Assembly: GCA_900547315.1 (NCBI GenBank) | Contig: URGI01000097.1 | Span: 1 to 5,660 of the forward strand | Length of the DNA stretch: 5,660 bases | Source of the DNA: an uncultured Eubacteriales bacterium | GTDB taxonomy: Bacteria > Bacillota > Clostridia > Oscillospirales > Oscillospiraceae | Direction: 5' to 3' | Shown here: one piece after another, positions 1 to 5,660 of the stretch | Layout of the letters: each line of letters opens with the position of its first letter | How positions within the stretch are numbered: the first letter of the stretch is position 1 | Made by a program: the position numbers and the translations under genes | The notes under the pieces: model-generated | Seen by the model: the letters and a program-made list of their open reading frames with translations, nothing else | What the model was told of the DNA's origin: nothing | Database searches by the model: none

Positions 1-275
1 CCATGACCAAGATGATTGACTCTCTCAGCGAGAGTGGTCTTGTCAAGCGCAGCTACGATGCAAAGGACAGAAGAGCTGTTTATGTAGAGCCCACTGAGCT
101 TGCCCTGAAGGAGATAGACACAGGTGAGCGCAGATTTATAAGCCATATGCAAAATACCATTGCCCAGATGTCCGAGGCGAATCAGCGCGAGATTATTGAT
201 TCGATAAGGCTTGTTTCGCACTTTCTTGCAAACCTAACAATTGAAGAGGAGCATATTCAGAATATGCCCCTGTAG
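1..275 (+). CDS. MarR-family transcriptional regulator, C-terminal part
   Basis: The frame is open from the left window edge and stops at TAG 273-275, so the gene starts outside the window; the ATG at position 3 is internal. The visible part (about 90 residues) begins in what looks like the recognition helix (TKMIDSLSESGLVKR). It continues into the winged-helix wing, where the D-x-R type motif YDAKDRRAVYVEPTE is characteristic of MarR proteins. A long amphipathic C-terminal segment follows, of the kind that forms the dimerisation helices. MarR proteins bind DNA as dimers and usually repress transport, resistance or stress genes in response to small ligands; the target here is unknown. It runs convergently with the khpA operon and is followed at once by a hairpin terminator. 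Its base composition is less GC-rich (about 50%) than the genes to the right. The family call is fairly sure from the wing motif; the subfamily cannot be told. Confidence 0.85.
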   Translation, partial: MTKMIDSLSESGLVKRSYDAKDRRAVYVEPTELALKEIDTGERRFISHMQNTIAQMSEANQREIIDSIRLVSHFLANLTIEEEHIQNMPL

Positions 276-280
276 CAAAC

Positions 281-305
281 AAAGCCACGTTAATCGTGGC
301 TTTTT
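281..305 (+). terminator. Intrinsic terminator of the MarR gene
   Basis: A 9-bp perfect stem, AAAGCCACG (281-289) with CGTGGCTTT (295-303) around a 5-nt loop, runs into a T run ending at 305. It lies 5 nt after the MarR stop codon. The flanking A/T tracts mean it could also act on minus-strand transcripts. Confidence 0.85.
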
Positions 306-328
306 GACCATATAGAGTTCAAGACAGC

Positions 329-358
329 AAAAAACCGGGGTGCTGCCACCTCGGTTTT
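329..358 (-). terminator. Intrinsic terminator of the ylxM-ffh-rpsP-khpA operon
   Basis: On the minus strand AAAACCG-a-GGTG (358-347 region) pairs with CACC-c-CGGTTTT across a GCAG loop. This gives an 11-bp stem with one A/C mismatch, followed by TTTTTTG. It begins 6 nt after the khpA stop. Together with the 281-305 hairpin it insulates the two convergent transcription units. Confidence 0.85.
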
Positions 359-364
359 CTGCGT

Positions 365-595
365 TCAGTCCATGATTTCGACTGATACCTTTTTGCCCTT
401 TTTCTGGGCGACGGCCCGCATAAGGATACGGATCTGCTTGACGATCCTTCCCTGCCGGCCGATGACCTTGCCCATGTCGCCGTCAGCCACGCGGACTTCA
501 AAAACCGTCTCGCCGTCGGCTTTGCGCTCGGTCACAGAGACCTGATCGGGGTTATCGACAAGGCTCTGCACAATGTAGGTCAAAAGTTCTTTCAT
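365..595 (-). CDS. khpA: KH-domain RNA-binding protein KhpA
   Basis: This 76-residue protein is a single KH domain. The GxxG RNA-binding loop is GRQG at residues 46-49, inside the conserved stretch MGKVIGRQGRIVKQIR; the N-terminus MKELLTYIVQSLVDNP is also typical of the family. KhpA (YlqC in Bacillus) binds RNA in the cytoplasm, often with KhpB/Jag, and affects cell division and envelope functions. The length is normal. The start is ATG 595-593 with AAGGAG (revcomp of 607-612) 11 nt upstream, slightly long spacing. It follows rpsP by an 18-nt gap, the usual Firmicutes order. The rimM-trmD-rplS genes that often follow are absent: a terminator comes directly after the stop. Confidence 0.93.
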   Translation of the reverse strand: MKELLTYIVQSLVDNPDQVSVTERKADGETVFEVRVADGDMGKVIGRQGRIVKQIRILMRAVAQKKGKKVSVEIMD

Positions 596-613
596 GCCGG
601 TAGAAACTCCTTA

Positions 614-850
614 TTAGCCCTCGATCTTCTTGAGAAGGCCGCGGACGGTATCGGTCGGCTGTGCGCCGTTAGCGATCCAGTACTTTGCGCGCTCCATATT
701 GACGCTGAGCTTGTCGCTCTCGGCCATGGGGTCGTAAGTGCCGATCTCCTCGATGAAACGACCGTCACGGGGGCAGCGGGAATCTGCAACAACGATACGA
801 TAGTAGGGAGCCTTCTTTGCGCCCATTCTGCGAAGTCTGATCTTAACCAT
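614..850 (-). CDS. rpsP: 30S ribosomal protein S16 (bS16)
   Basis: This 78-residue protein has the S16 N-terminus MVKIRLRRMGAKKAPYYRIV followed by VADSRCPRDGRFIEEIGTYDP, both diagnostic. The C-terminal region (ERAKYWIANGAQPTDTVRGLL) also fits. bS16 is an early-assembly protein of the small ribosomal subunit. The length matches the short form found in many Clostridia. The start is ATG 850-848 with a strong GGAGG (revcomp of 860-864) 9 nt upstream. It lies between ffh and khpA in the conserved order, 63 nt after the ffh stop. No extra domain or frame problem is seen. Confidence 0.97.
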   Translation of the reverse strand: MVKIRLRRMGAKKAPYYRIVVADSRCPRDGRFIEEIGTYDPMAESDKLSVNMERAKYWIANGAQPTDTVRGLLKKIEG

Positions 851-913
851 GTATATTCACCTCCATGTTTTGTTCTCTCTTTATTACAAACGCCTTGGCG
901 CTGTAACCTGAAA

Positions 914-2287
<1,374 letters not shown>

Positions 2288-2293
2288 TTTTAT

Positions 2294-2298
2294 CCTCC
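2294..2298 (-). promoter_or_regulatory. Ribosome binding site that fixes the ffh start
   Basis: GGAGG on the minus strand lies 6 nt before ATG 2287-2285. No comparable site precedes the upstream in-frame start at 2356, which would lie inside ylxM. This supports the 457-residue Ffh. Confidence 0.85.
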
Positions 2299-2306
2299 AA
2301 ACATTG

Positions 2307-2663
2307 TCATCGCTTTTCCCTGAGCGCCTCAATATCCTCCAGCGCCGACTGCGCAAGAGTGCGCGCGTCGCCGTCCGTCATGCCGCACAGCTCTTTCAGT
2401 CTTTCGGCCGCGGCGGTGAGGGCGTCCTGCGTCTCCGAAAAGCGGCGGATAAGCCCCGTTTTGCTCTCTATCTCCTGCAAACTCGCCTCGGCGCGGCGGA
2501 TATTGTCCCACACACATTGGCGGGACACGCCGCTCTGCTCGGCGATCTCCGCAAGGGAGAGGTCGTCGTTATAGTGCAGATCGTAGCACTCGCGCTGGCG
2601 CTCCGTCAGAAGCTCCCCATAAAAATCAAGCAGCATACTGCGCATAAGTCTGCCGTCCGTCAT
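2307..2663 (-). CDS. ylxM: YlxM/UPF0122 family HTH protein, SRP-operon associated
   Basis: This protein has 118 residues if started at ATG 2663. Residues 8-60 match the YlxM pattern: MLLDFYGELLTERQRECYDLHYNDDLSLAEIAE, then VSRQCVWDNIRRAEASL, a sigma-70 region-4-like helix-turn-helix at about 36-56. The C-terminal half (about 65-118) is charged, probably helical, and less conserved. YlxM is encoded next to ffh across Firmicutes and has been linked to SRP function; whether it binds DNA or RNA is unclear. ATG 2663 is preferred over an in-frame TTG at 2690: AGGGGG lies 7 nt upstream, the family begins near here, and the TTG falls almost at the predicted transcription start. The gene is the first of the operon, with a near-consensus promoter about 40 nt upstream. 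Confidence 0.92.
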   Translation of the reverse strand: MTDGRLMRSMLLDFYGELLTERQRECYDLHYNDDLSLAEIAEQSGVSRQCVWDNIRRAEASLQEIESKTGLIRRFSETQDALTAAAERLKELCGMTDGDARTLAQSALEDIEALREKR

Positions 2664-2670
2664 GGCGAAG

Positions 2671-2676
2671 CCCCCT
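2671..2676 (-). promoter_or_regulatory. Ribosome binding site that fixes the ylxM start
   Basis: AGGGGG on the minus strand lies 7 nt before ATG 2663-2661. It is a G-rich variant of the Shine-Dalgarno sequence and the only candidate near either possible start, which favours the ATG over the TTG at 2690. Confidence 0.6.
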
Positions 2677-2698
2677 GTCAAGCGTTTCAACTTAACAG
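2675..2698. promoter_or_regulatory. Palindromic repeat copy 1, operator-like
   Basis: The + strand reads CTGTCAAG, 8 nt, CTTAACAG. The half-sites are inverted repeats of each other with one mismatch per pair. It lies immediately downstream of the -10 box and covers the predicted transcription start of ylxM. An identical pair of half-sites with the same 8-nt spacing occurs at 2721-2744. The position is typical for a repressor site, but the regulator is unknown. Confidence 0.5.
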
Positions 2699-2727
2699 AG
2701 TATATAACGTAAAGCCGCCGCTGTCAA
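2699..2727 (-). promoter_or_regulatory. Sigma-A promoter of the ylxM-ffh-rpsP-khpA operon
   Basis: On the minus strand there is a perfect -35 TTGACA (revcomp of 2722-2727), a spacer of exactly 17 nt, and -10 TATACT (revcomp of 2699-2704; five of six match). The predicted transcription start is about 2692, giving a leader of about 29 nt before ylxM. The -35 box lies inside the right arm of the hairpin at 2711-2754, and the core promoter is flanked and overlapped by two copies of a palindrome (2675-2698 and 2721-2744). Confidence 0.9.
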
Positions 2728-2754
2728 GTGTTTTTTCTTAACAGCGGCGGCTTT
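2711..2754. terminator. Long hairpin after the pqqD-like gene, probable bidirectional terminator
   Basis: An 18-bp stem (2711-2728 with 2737-2754, one G-T wobble) encloses an 8-nt loop and begins 1 nt after the pqqD-like stop codon. The outer 14 bp are perfect and GC-rich. Read on the + strand it is followed by a T run to 2757, a good terminator shape. Read on the minus strand, the direction of the genes, it is followed by TTTACGTT, a weak U tract. It likely ends the accessory operon with some read-through into ylxM. Confidence 0.65.
2721..2744. promoter_or_regulatory. Palindromic repeat copy 2, operator-like, over the -35 box
   Basis: This repeats CTGTCAAG, 8 nt, CTTAACAG exactly in both half-sites; the spacer shares GTTT at the same offset with copy 1. 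The centres are 46 bp apart. The TTGACA -35 box is part of this copy. It is also the inner part of the 18-bp hairpin at 2711-2754, so terminator structure could explain this copy, but not copy 1. Confidence 0.5.
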
Positions 2755-2755
2755 T

Positions 2756-3016
2756 TTAGATTATTTCCAATTCTCTGAACTGCGCAAGTATCTCATCCAC
2801 GTCGTTCTTCGCGGTCGCGGCGTCGATATCATATTCTTCGCACATTGCGGCGGCAAGCTCCGCGGCGTCGGCGGCGTCAGCCAGTCTGTCCCAGATGAAC
2901 TCCGCCGTCTCGTTGAGCGTTATCAGCCCCTTGAGCGTCAGCGAGCTGTCGCCCACTGGAACAAGGATCACGTCACCCGCGATGTTTCTTTTAACAAGCT
3001 GTTTTTTTATCGTCAT
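2756..3016 (-). CDS. PqqD-like peptide-binding protein (RRE fold)
   Basis: This 86-residue protein has the PqqD-family layout. A short beta-rich N-terminal half (VILVPVGDSSLTLKGLITLNETAEFIWDRL, split around residues 16-45) contains the conserved N-x-T-A-x-x-I-W segment. A helical half follows (AAELAAAMCEEYDID, then VDEILAQFRELEII). PqqD proteins form the RiPP recognition element that holds a precursor peptide's leader and presents it to a radical SAM enzyme. The start ATG 3016 overlaps the stop of the radical SAM gene as ATGA (4-nt overlap), with GGAGG 7 nt upstream, so translation is probably coupled. The length is normal for stand-alone members. It is not the PQQ pathway protein itself: no other pqq genes are present. 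Confidence 0.88.
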   Translation of the reverse strand: MTIKKQLVKRNIAGDVILVPVGDSSLTLKGLITLNETAEFIWDRLADAADAAELAAAMCEEYDIDAATAKNDVDEILAQFRELEII

Positions 3017-4122
3017 TTCACTGCCTCCAAAGTCAGTCTCACGGTCTCCTGCGTCATGCGGCAGACGTAGTCGGGGCGGCCGTCAAAGCGTCCGGTCTCC
3101 GACACGCACATCGCGGCGCAGGCGTGGCAGGCGTGCTTATACTTGCAGCCGGTGCACTCCGCCGGCAGGCGTATCGCGTCGGTCGCGGCGCGGGTCTCTT
3201 CCCACGCGCGGTCAAAGCCCAGCTCAGGCACGGAGAACTTCGGCTCGGTCATCATGCCGCAGGGTGTCATGTCACCGCGCCAGTTTATCCAGAACGCGGC
3301 GCGGCCTGCACGGCAGGAAATGCCCTCGCCGGGCATCCCCTCGCAGGTCTCCTCGCGCGGCAGCTCCAGCCCCTTGGCCATCGCCTCGGCGCGCTGGCAC
3401 AGCACCTCCGGCGTAAACCGGAGCTTATCCCACATGACCTCGTACCCGGCGGCCTCCTCCGGCGTAAACCGGTCGTTCTTCCCGACCATCTCCGCGCTGC
3501 GGCGCACGGGAGGGAACATGTAGGTCGCAAGCTGCATCGGTGTGCCGAGTTCCTCGGCAATCTTGTGTATCTCGGCCATGTCGCGCACATTCCACGGCGT
3601 CATGGACACATTCAGCTTCACACCGACGCCGATCTCCTTCAGCGCGCGGATGTTCTCCGTGACCTTTGTGAACGCCGGGCGGCCGCACAGCGCCTCGTAG
3701 CTCTCGTTGCCCGCGCCGTACAGCGTGATATTGAATCGGAACGGCGGCTCGCTGCGGAAGAAGTCCAGCCAGTCGGAATCGATCAGCGAGCCGTTGCTGT
3801 TGACCGAGACCATGAGCCCCATTTTTTTCAGCTCCGTCAGAATATACCGGAAATCCGGCCGTATCAGCGGCTCGCCGCCGGTCAGCAGCAGGAAAAGCAT
3901 CCCGTGGCTGCGCGCAGTCTCGGCAATGGCAAGCCATTCATCCGCCGTAAGCTCCCGACCGCGGCTGCGCTGCTCCTCCGGCGTCAGATGAACATAGCAC
4001 ATGCGGCAGTTGAAATTGCAGCGCGCGGTCAGCTCAAAATTACCGGAAAGCGGCGTGCCCGCGCGGCATGCCTTGGCGTGAAGATAGCTGGAAAGGCGCG
4101 GTTCTATACTGCTGGTGTCCAT
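3013..4122 (-). CDS. Radical SAM/SPASM peptide-modifying enzyme
   Basis: This 369-residue protein has the radical SAM [4Fe-4S] motif CxxxCxxC as C35, C39, C42 (CNFNCRMC) and the SAM-binding GGEP at 82-85 (LLTGGEPLIRPDF). The C-terminal SPASM domain, which holds auxiliary Fe-S clusters, is seen in C270 followed by W-R-G-D at 281-284 and C288. The cluster C323, C326, C332, C335, C339 (CTGCKYKHACHACAAMC) and C354 completes it; C260 is an extra cysteine. SPASM enzymes typically form thioether, C-C or other cross-links in ribosomal peptides, or activate sulfatases. The adjacent PqqD-like gene favours peptide maturation. The start is ATG 4122 with GAGGAG 8 nt upstream. It begins 1 nt after the kinase-like gene's stop and overlaps the pqqD-like gene by 4 nt. 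The exact reaction and substrate cannot be read from the sequence. Confidence 0.93.
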   Translation of the reverse strand: MDTSSIEPRLSSYLHAKACRAGTPLSGNFELTARCNFNCRMCYVHLTPEEQRSRGRELTADEWLAIAETARSHGMLFLLLTGGEPLIRPDFRYILTELKKMGLMVSVNSNGSLIDSDWLDFFRSEPPFRFNITLYGAGNESYEALCGRPAFTKVTENIRALKEIGVGVKLNVSMTPWNVRDMAEIHKIAEELGTPMQLATYMFPPVRRSAEMVGKNDRFTPEEAAGYEVMWDKLRFTPEVLCQRAEAMAKGLELPREETCEGMPGEGISCRAGRAAFWINWRGDMTPCGMMTEPKFSVPELGFDRAWEETRAATDAIRLPAECTGCKYKHACHACAAMCVSETGRFDGRPDYVCRMTQETVRLTLEAVK

Positions 4123-4123
4123 C

Positions 4124-4954
4124 TCATTCTCTCCTCAGTTCATTCTCAAGCGCGCGCACCGCGCCCTCGTCCTTGCGGCAGTCCAGCCGGTATATCGGTA
4201 CGCGGCCGACGAGCCGCGCGACCAGTTCCGTCATCAGCGCCGCGGACTCCGCGTCCCACGGATAATACGAGCACTGGTTCAGCAGCCGCATGAACGCCTC
4301 GCGATGTGCCGGCACGAAAACGCGGTTCTCCGCCCGCTGCTCTGGCAGGACAATCGCGCGGATCGGCGCGCTGTGATTCTCACATATTCCGGACGTGCCG
4401 GAATAGAAAATCCCGTGCGCCATGCCGCGGCTTACGTCGATAAGCGTCCTGTCGCCGTTTATGACGCGGGCGGCGGCGTACTCGCGCCACAGCTCGGCCT
4501 GCGTGCTCTTGCCGATGCCGCTCGCGCCGGAGAAGAGGATCGCGTCCCCCTCGGCGCGCAGAACATACGAGCTGTGCAGCACGAGCATGCCGCGTTCGGC
4601 AAGTATATCAAACAGATCGACCGCTTCGAGCAGAAGCTGCGTCCGCAGATTTCCGGCGTATCCCGTTGAGACCGTCAGCTCCGTGGAATTGCCGTCGGTC
4701 ACGGCGTAGGTGAAGCCGAACACATAATCCTGCAGCGTGTGCCGCTGCGAGCCGGTGCGCCAGCGATACGTCCTCAGCGAGCACGGCGTGCCGTCCGGTG
4801 GGGTCGGCATGGTGTCGGAAAGCCGGAGGTGAATTTCATGCGCTGCGGGCGCCGCCTCGGTGCGGAACGGAGCGCAGGCCGGCGAAAGCTGCCACGGCGT
4901 CTCCCCGTACAGATGCAGCGCTACGCCGCCAAAGCTCAGGCGCTCACTGAACAT
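4124..4954 (-). CDS. HPr kinase/PEP carboxykinase-like P-loop protein
   Basis: Counting from the in-frame TTG at 4963, the Walker A motif is GASGIGKS at 146-153, followed by TQAELW. It is preceded by a strand with a histidine (LVLHSSYVL, H130) and followed by VINGDRTLI (about 167-175), in the place of the acidic Walker B-like motif. A segment GICENHSAPIRAIVLPEQ (192-209) follows, typical of HPr-kinase-like proteins. Canonical HprK phosphorylates a serine of HPr; relatives next to PqqD-like genes occur in RiPP clusters, where some phosphorylate the peptide. The N-terminal about 120 residues lack a recognisable domain. The start is uncertain: ATG 4954 (276 residues) is given, TTG 4963 (279) is possible. 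Neither has a clear Shine-Dalgarno sequence, but ATG 4954 overlaps the upstream stop codon (4944-4946), suggesting coupled translation. First intact gene of the operon. Confidence 0.82.
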   Translation of the reverse strand: MFSERLSFGGVALHLYGETPWQLSPACAPFRTEAAPAAHEIHLRLSDTMPTPPDGTPCSLRTYRWRTGSQRHTLQDYVFGFTYAVTDGNSTELTVSTGYAGNLRTQLLLEAVDLFDILAERGMLVLHSSYVLRAEGDAILFSGASGIGKSTQAELWREYAAARVINGDRTLIDVSRGMAHGIFYSGTSGICENHSAPIRAIVLPEQRAENRVFVPAHREAFMRLLNQCSYYPWDAESAALMTELVARLVGRVPIYRLDCRKDEGAVRALENELRRE

Positions 4955-5350
4955 AGGTGACAAACATTATCTTGCTGTACGCCGTGGAATAATGGCTGGC
5001 GTAGAGCGTCGTGCTCTCACCGGCGGCGAGGCCGGAAACGCCCGTGCGGTAAGTGATGCCGCCGATGTACAGGTCGCCGTAGGCGGATTTATAGTAGACG
5101 TAAATCTGGCCGGTGATGTCACTGCCGGAGACGTTGGTAATCGTGATTGCAGTGTCCTGCGCGTCAATCGAAATCGCGTCCTCGCAGAGTGTCGGCTCCG
5201 TGTCGAAGGGAGCAAAGCTCGACAGCGAAGCAGTCAGGCCGTCGGTTCTTTCGGGCAGCGGCTGGCGCGACAGCTCAAGCAGCTGCGCCGACGCGCCGCT
5301 CGGCAGTGTGCTCAGGTCAAACTCATAGCTCCCCTCGCCGCCGGACAGGC
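4944..5350 (-). pseudogene. 5'-truncated protein, C-terminal secreted/beta-type domain
   Basis: A minus-strand frame with no ATG, GTG or TTG start runs from a stop at 5418-5420 to TGA 4946-4944. From about 5350 down its sequence looks like a real protein: acidic, Ser/Thr-rich linker (LSTLPSGASAQLLELS, then SIDAQDTAITITNVSGSD). A Tyr/Gly-rich beta-strand domain follows (QIYVYYKSAYGDLYIGG, YRTGVSGLAAGESTTLYAS, ending KIMFVTYVQ). This style resembles extracytoplasmic C-terminal domains of Firmicutes lipoproteins, but I cannot name the family, and the N-terminus that would carry a signal peptide is missing. GC content and frame agree with the operon to its left, and its stop overlaps the kinase start, so it was probably the preceding operon gene. 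Upstream of about 5350 the frame reads through unrelated AT-rich DNA. It could be a true gene disruption or an assembly join. Confidence 0.6.
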
Positions 5351-5499
5351 AGCTATCGCAAATAGGTAGGAGTTCTCTTTCCTTTGAATTGCCGCTTAGT
5401 TTCGAGCAGGCAGCAGCCTATCGAAAGGCTAACGGACAGTATGTAAGGAAAAATCAGTGGAGAGATACCACTGTAAGGGTATTCATAGACCTTGATTAA
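5345..5499 (+). pseudogene. C-terminal fragment of an unidentified protein
   Basis: A + strand frame, open from 5329 after an in-frame TAG at 5326-5328, ends at TAA 5497-5499. Its last 45 or so residues look protein-like (ELPLSFEQAAAYRKANGQY, then VRKNQWRDTTVRVFIDLD). A strong terminator begins 13 nt after the stop, as expected for a real gene end. No start codon with a ribosome binding site is present, so the N-terminal part appears to be lost at the junction with the GC-rich minus-strand gene. I do not recognise the family. Composition (about 45% GC, hand count for 5361-5460) is unlike the neighbouring operon. The left limit is approximate. A non-coding stretch is the alternative. Confidence 0.45.
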
Positions 5500-5511
5500 C
5501 AGTTAAATACG

Positions 5512-5560
5512 ATAAGCGTATCATTAGAAATAGTGGTACGCTTATTTTTTTTTTTTTTTT
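5512..5560 (+). terminator. Strong intrinsic terminator with 16-T tract
   Basis: ATAAGCGTATCATTA (5512-5526) pairs with TAGTGGTACGCTTAT (5531-5545): a 15-bp stem with two G-T wobbles and a GAAA tetraloop. It is followed by T 5545-5560, 16 in a row. It acts on + strand transcripts only, since no T run follows on the minus strand. It separates the truncated gene ending at 5499 from the promoter at 5567. Confidence 0.92.
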
Positions 5561-5566
5561 GCACCT

Positions 5567-5595
5567 TTGAATAATTTAGTACTTCTCTATATAAT
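5567..5595 (+). promoter_or_regulatory. Sigma-A promoter of the gene starting at 5621
   Basis: -35 TTGAAT (5567-5572, four of six match), a 17-nt spacer, and a perfect -10 TATAAT (5590-5595). The predicted start of transcription is about 5602, only a few bases before the GGAGG at 5608-5612, so the leader is very short. It directly follows the terminator at 5512-5560. Confidence 0.8.
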
Positions 5596-5620
5596 GAAGC
5601 CATAAACGGAGGTGCTGTCT

Positions 5621-5660
5621 ATGAAAGAGCACACATATCATATATATCTGAATAGTCACT
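5621..5660 (+). CDS. Start of an unidentified gene, cut by the window edge
   Basis: ATG 5621 is preceded by GGAGG (5608-5612) at 8-nt spacing and by a good promoter, so the start is well supported although only 13 residues are visible (MKEHTYHIYLNSH). The beginning resembles, from memory, short proteins starting with a His-Tyr-His-Ile-Tyr-Leu type strand found in clostridial mobile elements; that is a weak impression, not an identification. Composition is AT-rich like the rest of the right-hand segment. Confidence 0.7.
   Translation, partial: MKEHTYHIYLNSH

Noticed and set aside
851..913. A possible separate promoter for rpsP in the 63-nt gap after ffh
   Set aside because: The best match (TTACAG, 17 nt, TAAAGA) has only three of six -10 bases; nothing beyond the rpsP ribosome binding site is convincing here.
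2288..2356. N-terminal extension of Ffh to the upstream start
   Set aside because: It overlaps ylxM, is absent from the family, and the GGAGG at 2294-2298 lies inside it, before the conserved MAFESLSEKL start.
3124..4293. A 389-codon + strand open frame opposite the radical SAM gene
   Set aside because: It is antisense to a gene with complete catalytic motifs; the Arg/Ala/His-rich translation shows no domain.
4967..5215. A minus-strand frame of 82 codons just before the kinase-like gene, considered as a precursor peptide
   Set aside because: Its Arg/Ser/Thr/Pro-rich translation is an out-of-frame reading of the 4944-5350 protein; no ribosome binding site was noted and it has no leader/core pattern.
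4860..5369. A + strand open frame of 169 codons across the truncated minus-strand gene
   Set aside because: Its composition is that of a shadow; the opposite minus-strand frame reads as a plausible protein and joins the operon.
5496..5506. Short palindrome TTAACAGTTAA, compared with the ylxM operator-like repeats
   Set aside because: It shares only TTAACAG, lacks the 8-nt spaced half-sites, and such a short AT-rich palindrome is expected by chance.

Overview
The window looks like chromosomal DNA of a GC-rich member of the Firmicutes, probably of the Clostridia/Oscillospiraceae type. The evidence is the conserved Firmicutes gene order ylxM-ffh-rpsP-khpA, the strong AGGAGG-type ribosome binding sites, and the PqqD / radical SAM-SPASM / HPr-kinase-like trio. 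The species cannot be named from the sequence.

Layout, left to right. (1) Positions 1-275 hold the C-terminal part of a MarR-family regulator on the + strand, followed by its own terminator. (2) Positions 329-2727 hold a minus-strand housekeeping operon: promoter, ylxM, ffh (SRP GTPase), rpsP (ribosomal protein S16), khpA (KH-domain RNA-binding protein), terminator. The genes belong to co-translational protein targeting and ribosome/RNA function. The ylxM promoter has near-consensus -35 and -10 boxes and 17-bp spacing. It is overlaid by two copies of a 24-bp imperfect palindrome, and its -35 box sits inside the hairpin that ends the upstream operon. (3) Positions 2756-4954 hold a tightly packed minus-strand accessory operon: HPr-kinase-like P-loop protein, radical SAM/SPASM enzyme, PqqD-like peptide-binding protein. 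The start/stop codons lie 1 nt apart or overlap by 4 nt. This is the gene set of a peptide-modification (RiPP-type) system, but no precursor peptide is visible. Just upstream, overlapping the kinase start, is the C-terminal end of another protein (4944 to about 5350) with a beta-rich, extracellular-looking domain. Its N-terminus is missing.

(4) At about 5345-5372 the sequence changes character. GC falls from about 68% (5241-5340, hand count) to about 45%, then about 30%, and coding switches to the + strand. The right-hand segment holds the C-terminal end of an unidentified + strand protein (stop at 5497-5499), a strong intrinsic terminator with a 16-T tract, a good sigma-A promoter, and the start of a small gene at 5621 with an ideal ribosome binding site. 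The two truncated genes meeting head-on, with the compositional break, suggest a recombination or insertion junction, or an assembly join. If real, it removed the 5' end, and probably the promoter, of the accessory operon.

The long + strand reading frames opposite ffh and the radical SAM gene are treated as GC-driven shadows.
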